Shown one piece after another: positions 13,040 through 17,275 of a stretch of 17,275 nt of DNA (positions are counted from its first letter, which is position 1; each line of letters starts with the position of its first letter). The translations under genes were made by a program, and so were the position numbers. This DNA comes from Chloroflexota bacterium (GTDB lineage: Bacteria > Chloroflexota > Dehalococcoidia > Lucifugimonadales > Lucifugimonadaceae): positions 1-17,275 of the forward strand of contig PAOV01000050.1 in assembly GCA_002708145.1 (NCBI GenBank), written 5' to 3'. The notes below the pieces were generated by a model. The model ran no database searches and had not been told where the DNA came from. It was given only the letters and a program-made list of their open reading frames with translations.

Positions 13040-14743
13040 CTACCAAAGGCAACTGCATTCGACAGTCGCTTCGAGCGCCTTCCAACGAAAAGGAGTTGGT
13101 TCAGAGGCAGCTCCACATCCAGTACATCGGAGCACAAAATTGCCGTCTACCTTGCTCATTGTCACTGGTTGTTCCCCAGTCGACAACCTCGCTTCCTTTT
13201 TCGGAGAAACCTTTTGCCGCATTATTTCGGGGAGTTCTAAGACATCAAAGTCGAGGTACAAAGGGTCTGGTGTTAGGGATGGAGGGGTGTCCCATGCTTC
13301 CCGGTGAGCATCGGTCTCTTCGGACCAACCCAAAAAACTTAGCCACGCATACCGGTCTACAGCATCAAGATTGTCCGGGATCTCCTCAATCGAATTCATC
13401 GGACCGATTTTCTCTGGCGCGATTGGTTCATCCGGGCCGGAATAGTTAAGAAATGAGACAAGTTCGCGTTGTTCACCGATCCCAAAAATGCGTGCCGACT
13501 CACTGATGTCCTCTATTTCCTCCATGAATCCGTCACGTTCCGACGCTGTCGGGTCTTCCAAGGTGTCACTTGCATACAACACAACGAATCGGGCCCCTAC
13601 GCCATCTTGCTTTAGCCGCAAAATCCGTCCCATTCGCTGAATCATCTGTCTTCGGGTTCGGCTTGCATTAACAACAACACCAAGATTGGCGTCAGGCACA
13701 TCAATACCTTCATCAAGAACCCGAGGTGCTGCTACTGCATCCAGCTTTCCATCACGAAGGTCATTCAAGATTGTTTCCCGTTCGAGACGAGCAGTATCTC
13801 CGGTAATAATCTCAATGCCTAACAGCGGATCTAGCCGATTAATGGCATGGTTTGCGGCCTTCACTGTTTGAGTAAAAATGAGCGCTCCGGACGCTTCGAG
13901 GATTACCGACGCGAAGTTCGATAAGACTTCATATTTTGAGCGACTAGTAGCAACTATCTCGCGACGTTTTGAAAATGAATCCAGATATGTGGTTGCGGCT
14001 TTTCCATTGGCTCCGGCGTCGTTTTCTGCCAGATAGCTGACCGCTGCCAGGAAGGCTCCGAACGGCTCTTGTGGCATGTCAGGAATCGCCCTCAATGTTT
14101 GCCGAGCAGTGATCAGGTCTGCTTCCATCAAGTCGTATTCGTCGCGTTCTTCTTTGGCTAAAGGTACTGCTACAAACGCAACTCTCGGTTGTGCACACAC
14201 CCCATCGGCAATGGCCTGCCCAAAATCGTACTTATAACAAACACCACCGAAATAAGGGACGAGAGTCTTCTCAACGGCGTCGTCTGATCGTTCCAGTGTG
14301 GCTGTTAGCCCCAAGCGTTCGTCGTATTCGTGAATAAGGGACTTGCGTAAGGTCGCTCCCCCAAACCCATGACATTCATCGGCAATCAAAAGACCCCCAA
14401 GGTCTCCTGGGGGTAATGGCTTCTTGGCACTAGCGGAGTGTCGAGTTGTCACCAACACATCGCAGTCATCTGCCCGGTCACTAAAACTGTCTCCTAGCCG
14501 TCCAATCACACATTGAGGCAAAGATTTCTTGAGGCTTTCAGACCATTGCTCCATAAGGACACGACTAGGAACCACGACCAACACAAAGAGACCACGTCTG
14601 TGGGCATCAGCCGCCGCCTGCATGGCAACATTTGTTTTTCCGGCACCGGTGACGGCTTCAATGATTCCTCGACGTCCACATCTCAACCAGCTTGCTAACG
14701 CCAGTAGCTGCCATTTGTAGAGAAAATGTTGCGACTTATTCAT
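13040..14743 (-). CDS. Superfamily II DNA/RNA helicase, XPB/SSL2-like, with C-terminal Cys cluster
   Basis: A 567-residue SF2 helicase. Domain 1 has an N-terminal LYKWQLLAL (Q-motif-like), Walker A VTGAGKT (31-37), motif Ia VVVPSRVLMEQW, Walker B ADECH (121-125) and motif III LTATLERSD. Domain 2 has ALIFTQTV, motif V VLDEGIDVPDANLG (342-355) and motif VI QRMGRILR (369-376) with the arginine finger. The order fits the COG1061 (SSL2/XPB-like) group. The last part (about 400-567) is a lineage-type extension with CTGCG (Cys540, Cys543) and CSC (Cys563, Cys565), which could bind zinc. Likely an ATP-dependent nucleic acid translocase in repair or transcription; the substrate is unknown. No nuclease, methylase or defence partner is adjacent, so a defence role is not supported. 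Start ATG 14743 follows GGAT at about eight bases. Confidence 0.9.
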   Translation of the reverse strand: MNKSQHFLYKWQLLALASWLRCGRRGIIEAVTGAGKTNVAMQAAADAHRRGLFVLVVVPSRVLMEQWSESLKKSLPQCVIGRLGDSFSDRADDCDVLVTTRHSASAKKPLPPGDLGGLLIADECHGFGGATLRKSLIHEYDERLGLTATLERSDDAVEKTLVPYFGGVCYKYDFGQAIADGVCAQPRVAFVAVPLAKEERDEYDLMEADLITARQTLRAIPDMPQEPFGAFLAAVSYLAENDAGANGKAATTYLDSFSKRREIVATSRSKYEVLSNFASVILEASGALIFTQTVKAANHAINRLDPLLGIEIITGDTARLERETILNDLRDGKLDAVAAPRVLDEGIDVPDANLGVVVNASRTRRQMIQRMGRILRLKQDGVGARFVVLYASDTLEDPTASERDGFMEEIEDISESARIFGIGEQRELVSFLNYSGPDEPIAPEKIGPMNSIEEIPDNLDAVDRYAWLSFLGWSEETDAHREAWDTPPSLTPDPLYLDFDVLELPEIMRQKVSPKKEARLSTGEQPVTMSKVDGNFVLRCTGCGAASEPTPFRWKALEATVECSCLW

Positions 14744-14918
14744 AGACCGATCCGTTGAAAGACGCTAAGGCCCGGCGCCCGTAATTCCACGCCGTAAGAT
14801 GAGGTTCCTCTATTCGGAACTTTCAAAACTGAATCACTCCAACAACTATGGACTTGCTATCTAACGGCAAGCCACACGAAATCCGTCACCACCCAACTAA
14901 CGACTTCACGGATCACCA
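14744..14918. promoter_or_regulatory. Divergent intergenic region, helicase / hemolysin III, with a hairpin
   Basis: These 175 bases should hold the promoters of two divergent genes. An inverted repeat at 14802-14822, AGGTTCC-TCTATTC-GGAACTT (seven pairs, one wobble), is the clearest structure. TTGAAAG (14755-14761) and CTTTCAA (14820-14826) form a second, widely spaced inverted pair. No definite -35/-10 pair is claimed. Confidence 0.3.
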
Positions 14919-15569
14919 TTGACCACCACTGATACCAAACCTCTATTTCGGGGAGTGTCACATCGGGCGGCTTTTATAGTTTCGGTCACGCTCGCCCCAA
15001 TTGTGATTGTGTCAGCGCCAGGAATATGGCCGCGGCTAGTCACAGGTCTTTACACAACGTCGATCGTTGCTTTATTCGGAGTATCGGCTTTATACCACCG
15101 GGTTAATTGGGGACCTGTAAATCGTCAACGACTCCAAAAATTTGATCACGTAACAATTTTTCTTGCTATTGCGGCTACTTACACACCAGTAGCAGCTTTT
15201 GTGCTGTCCCCTTGGGCCGCAAAGCTGGTCCTGGTCATGGTGTGGGGTGGCGCCTTTTTAGGTGCCTTAATACGAATCCGATTCTCAGACTCTCCGCAAT
15301 GGCTTGTTGCCGCTCCGTATTTAGTCGTTGGTTGGTGTTTGCTCGCAGTCATTAAAGATGCTTGGCAGCAGCTTGGAGTTGTTGGATTCTTACTTTTTCT
15401 TTCTGGAGGAATGTTGTACACGGCTGGCGCTGTGATATTTGCTGCCCAGAGACCTAATCCTTGGCCACACAAGTTTGGATTCCACGAAATATTTCACACT
15501 TTCACCGTGGTAGCTGCGTCACTTCACTACATAGCGTTCGTATTCGTTGTTCTTCCCAAAGCTCAATGA
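14919..15569 (+). CDS. Hemolysin III / PAQR family membrane protein (YqfA-like)
   Basis: A 216-residue protein with seven hydrophobic segments, near 17-33, 40-57, 77-95, 101-119, 127-145, 153-175 and 194-213. The family motifs are RGVSHRAAF at the N-terminus, SALYHR (His60), FDHVTIFLAIAATYTPVA (Asp76) and GFHEIFHTFTVVAASLHY (His189, His193), the putative zinc-binding set shared with PAQR receptors. The family is named for a Bacillus cereus hemolysin, but most bacterial members are ordinary inner-membrane proteins of unclear, possibly hydrolase, function; toxicity should not be assumed. The start is TTG 14919, with GGAT about six bases before it, and the family N-terminus begins about ten residues later. 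It appears monocistronic and converges with the arabinofuranosidase gene. Confidence 0.92.
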   Translation: MTTTDTKPLFRGVSHRAAFIVSVTLAPIVIVSAPGIWPRLVTGLYTTSIVALFGVSALYHRVNWGPVNRQRLQKFDHVTIFLAIAATYTPVAAFVLSPWAAKLVLVMVWGGAFLGALIRIRFSDSPQWLVAAPYLVVGWCLLAVIKDAWQQLGVVGFLLFLSGGMLYTAGAVIFAAQRPNPWPHKFGFHEIFHTFTVVAASLHYIAFVFVVLPKAQ

Positions 15570-15582
15570 GGCGTGGCTGATT

Positions 15583-15595
15583 CTGGTACCACCAG
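15583..15595. terminator. Weak hairpin between convergent genes
   Basis: CTGGT-ACC-ACCAG forms a five-pair stem with a three-base loop in the 31-bp gap between the hemolysin III and arabinofuranosidase stops. It is placed where a bidirectional terminator would be, but there is no T run on either side, so the call is tentative. Confidence 0.25.
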
Positions 15596-15600
15596 TCTTG

Positions 15601-17091
15601 TCAGGTCACTTGGAACGTAGCGGCAAAGAAGGAGTGCGGAGGAAGTTGGATTAAAGGCGCAGCACCGCCTGAAGTTTCAAACGTGCTCCGCTGCACAGCG
15701 TGTGGGTTCTCCCAAGTGTTTTGTGTTGATGGGGTTGGGTGATGCAAGAGTTCACTAGAAAGAGCGCTGAGTTGTGCCCCGGATAGATCGATTGTTAAAT
15801 CCACAGTGCTATCAACTGAGCGATTCACCGCGTATACGTGCAACTCGGCGTCGTCATTCAATATGGCTGCCCCATCCACCATTTCTACATCACCAAAATC
15901 TGGGGATCCCACAGTGGGTCCTTGATACCCCAGATGAAGTGACCGGCCTTCTCGACGATTAACAAACATTGCTAACGCTTCGAAGATCGTTTGCCGTAGC
16001 AAATGATCGCCATCGGTAAGAACAGGCGCTATGACATTCACAATCTGAGCGATGTTAGCGATCTTCACTACGTTGGCGTTTCGGATGAAACTCATCAAGA
16101 ACTGAGCACATACAAGTGCATCTTGGAGGTCATAGACCTCCTCAACTAGGTGCGCGGGGAAATTTCCACCAGCCCACATACCGTCTCTATTTCGAGTTCG
16201 GTACCAGACGTTCCATTCATCAAACGCTATAAATGGTCGCTTCGATGAGCGCCGTTTGCCTGCGACGTATCGACATACAGAATCAATTTCTGCGATTTGT
16301 TGATCGATCGCGGCACCAGAAGTCAAGAACGCTGCAGTGTCACCGGAGTAGTTATCAAGGTACCTATGGGTAGACAAATAGTCAGCGAAGCCGCCAACGG
16401 CTTCTAGGGCTTCTCGGTCCCAATTGAGGTAGGTCGAGTTGTCGGGTAGCGATGTGCCTGACACCACCAGCTCGATAGATGGATCGACCAGTTTCATCAT
16501 GTGAGCTGCCTGACGAGCTTTAGTCCCATACTCGGCTGCTGACATGTGACCGATCTGCCATGGCCCATCCATTTCGTTGCCCAGACACCACAGTGGAACC
16601 TTTGATGTATTGGTGGATTGATCGAGTTCACGTCGGTGGGCAATAGCCGTCGCTAATTCACCATTTGTATATTCGACCCAATCTGCTGCTTCTTCAGGTG
16701 AGCCTGTCCCTAAATTGACGGCAAACATCGGGGACCACCCAGTTCTGTCACATAGAGACAAGAACTCGTTGGTACCGAAACTGTTTGGCTCGATCGTCCC
16801 CCATGCCAACTCTCGACGGGTAGGCCGTTCTTCTACAGCTCCCACACCGTCTCTCCAGTGGTAATTAGAAACAAAGTTGCCACCTGGGTAACGCATGACG
16901 GTGAAGTCGAGTTCATTTAACGCAGTTAGCACATCAGCTCGACATCCAAACTCATCAGCGTGGGCTGAGGTCGGGTCATATACCCCTTCATATACAGCTC
17001 TCCCCATGTGTTCCAAAAAGCCACCAAAGATCCTGGGGTCGACTGGTCCGGCGTGATGGTGAGCGTGAAGATTGAAGGTGGCTTTAGTCAC
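15601..17091 (-). CDS. Alpha-L-arabinofuranosidase, glycoside hydrolase family 51
   Basis: A 496-residue GH51 enzyme, full length for the family. HAGPVDPRIFGGFLEHMGRA (13-32), MRYPGGNFVSNYHWRDGVG (66-84), CLGNEMDGPWQIG (169-181) and AFDEWNVWY (289-297) are classic. Glu173 in GNEMDG is the acid/base and Glu292 in DEWNVW the nucleophile of the retaining mechanism. A C-terminal beta domain follows (about 390-496). It releases terminal L-arabinofuranose from arabinan, arabinoxylan or arabinogalactan oligosaccharides; there is no signal peptide, so it acts on imported oligosaccharides in the cytoplasm. Start is GTG 17091; no ribosome site precedes it, and a TANNNT -10 box seven bases upstream suggests a leaderless mRNA. 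No sugar transporter or other arabinose gene is adjacent, so it appears to stand alone. Confidence 0.95.
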   Translation of the reverse strand: MTKATFNLHAHHHAGPVDPRIFGGFLEHMGRAVYEGVYDPTSAHADEFGCRADVLTALNELDFTVMRYPGGNFVSNYHWRDGVGAVEERPTRRELAWGTIEPNSFGTNEFLSLCDRTGWSPMFAVNLGTGSPEEAADWVEYTNGELATAIAHRRELDQSTNTSKVPLWCLGNEMDGPWQIGHMSAAEYGTKARQAAHMMKLVDPSIELVVSGTSLPDNSTYLNWDREALEAVGGFADYLSTHRYLDNYSGDTAAFLTSGAAIDQQIAEIDSVCRYVAGKRRSSKRPFIAFDEWNVWYRTRNRDGMWAGGNFPAHLVEEVYDLQDALVCAQFLMSFIRNANVVKIANIAQIVNVIAPVLTDGDHLLRQTIFEALAMFVNRREGRSLHLGYQGPTVGSPDFGDVEMVDGAAILNDDAELHVYAVNRSVDSTVDLTIDLSGAQLSALSSELLHHPTPSTQNTWENPHAVQRSTFETSGGAAPLIQLPPHSFFAATFQVT

Positions 17092-17097
17092 AAGCTG

Positions 17098-17130
17098 AGC
17101 GTAGTTCCAACTGGGTTTACTTCTTCCAGT
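17098..17130 (-). promoter_or_regulatory. Putative leaderless promoter and operator-like repeat upstream of the arabinofuranosidase
   Basis: On the minus strand TACGCT (17103-17098) matches TANNNT and ends six bases before the GTG at 17091, the spacing expected for a leaderless transcript. Upstream, ACTGG (17110-17114) and CCAGT (17126-17130) form an inverted repeat with an 11-base spacer that could bind a dimeric repressor. Both elements are short and could be chance. Confidence 0.3.
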
Positions 17131-17149
17131 AGCCCGCGAAGAGGGTAGT

Positions 17150-17164
17150 TGAGGACCAGCCTCA
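17150..17164 (-). terminator. Short hairpin downstream of tRNA-Ala
   Basis: On the minus strand TGAGG-CTGGT-CCTCA makes a five-pair, mostly GC stem beginning 14 bases after the tRNA 3' end. It may help end the tRNA transcript or mark processing, but there is no U tract after it. Confidence 0.3.
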
Positions 17165-17267
17165 GAGGTTTCGTTCGTGGAGCTGATCGGAATCGAACCG
17201 ACGACCCCCTGCTTGCAAAGCAGGTGCTCTAGCCAACTGAGCTACAGCCCCCAGTAACCCTCAGAGG
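17160..17267. repeat. 9-bp direct repeat flanking tRNA-Ala
   Basis: CCTCAGAGG occurs at 17160-17168 and again at 17259-17267, one copy on each side of the tRNA, 90 bases apart. The unit is itself almost palindromic; the right copy lies inside ACCCTC-A-GAGGGT. It could reflect short processing or termination hairpins at both ends of the tRNA unit, an old insertion footprint, or chance. Confidence 0.35.
17178..17251 (-). tRNA. tRNA-Ala(UGC)
   Basis: The 74-base cloverleaf is complete. The acceptor GGGGCTG pairs with CAGCTCC, including the G3:U70 wobble that identifies alanine tRNAs. The D arm is GCTC-AGTTGGCTA-GAGC, the anticodon arm CCTGC-TTTGCAA-GCAGG with anticodon TGC, the variable loop five bases, and the T arm GTCGG-TTCGATT-CCGAT. 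The discriminator is A. The 3' CCA is not encoded (CGA follows), so it must be added by a nucleotidyltransferase. This tRNA reads alanine GCN codons, mainly GCA. Confidence 0.97.
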
Positions 17268-17275
17268 GTACCGAA

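Noticed and set aside
13015..13449. Plus-strand frame opposite the helicase C-terminus
   Set aside because: Antisense to conserved coding sequence; low-complexity composition without recognisable motifs.
13040..14743. Helicase as part of an anti-phage defence island
   Set aside because: No nuclease, methyltransferase, DUF-type effector or mobile element is adjacent; neighbours are housekeeping-type genes.
14919..15569. Hemolysin III as a toxin or virulence gene
   Set aside because: The family is widespread in harmless bacteria with an inner-membrane seven-helix fold; nothing nearby suggests a secreted toxin.
1..17275. Mobile island, prophage or CRISPR array
   Set aside because: No transposase, integrase, phage structural gene, tandem repeat array or terminal inverted repeats were seen; the tRNA-Ala edge alone is not evidence.

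Overview
The window looks like a chromosomal segment of an uncultured heterotrophic bacterium. Middling base composition by eye, frequent GTG/TTG starts, tightly overlapping genes and a possible leaderless start fit an actinobacterium (Acidimicrobiia-like) or a similar aquatic or soil lineage. That placement is a weak inference; no ribosomal marker is present. There is no sign of phage, transposase, IS element or CRISPR.

Left and centre (1-11020, minus strand) form one catabolic block read right to left: an NmrA-like NAD(P)-binding protein, the FAD, 2Fe-2S and molybdopterin subunits of a xanthine-dehydrogenase/CoxL-type hydroxylase, a 157-bp gap, a ring-opening amidohydrolase of the barbiturase/cyanuric acid hydrolase family, a DUF2877 protein (AllH-like), an FdrA-like protein (AllF-like), a DUF1116 protein (AllG-like), and a HyuA-type hydantoinase/oxoprolinase that runs off the left edge. 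Within each half, nearly every junction is a 4-bp ATGA or GTGA overlap. A carbamate kinase (11071-11973, plus strand) is divergent from the block across only 50 bp.

Read together, the genes suggest an oxidative pyrimidine pathway: Mo hydroxylase (uracil to barbiturate), barbiturase (barbiturate to ureidomalonate), an AllFGH-like carbamoyltransferase (ureidomalonate plus phosphate to malonamate plus carbamoyl phosphate), and carbamate kinase (carbamoyl phosphate plus ADP to ATP, ammonia and CO2). The analogy is to E. coli oxamate carbamoyltransferase, whose substrate oxalurate is the one-carbon-shorter analogue of ureidomalonate. If right, this is an ATP-yielding alternative to the hydrolytic ureidomalonase step. 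It is inferred from families and context, not shown.

The right part (11984-17275) looks like ordinary, unrelated genes: an enoyl-CoA hydratase-family protein, a possible tiny membrane protein, an XPB/SSL2-like helicase with a C-terminal cysteine cluster, a divergent hemolysin III/PAQR-family membrane protein, a GH51 alpha-L-arabinofuranosidase, and tRNA-Ala(UGC) at the right edge.
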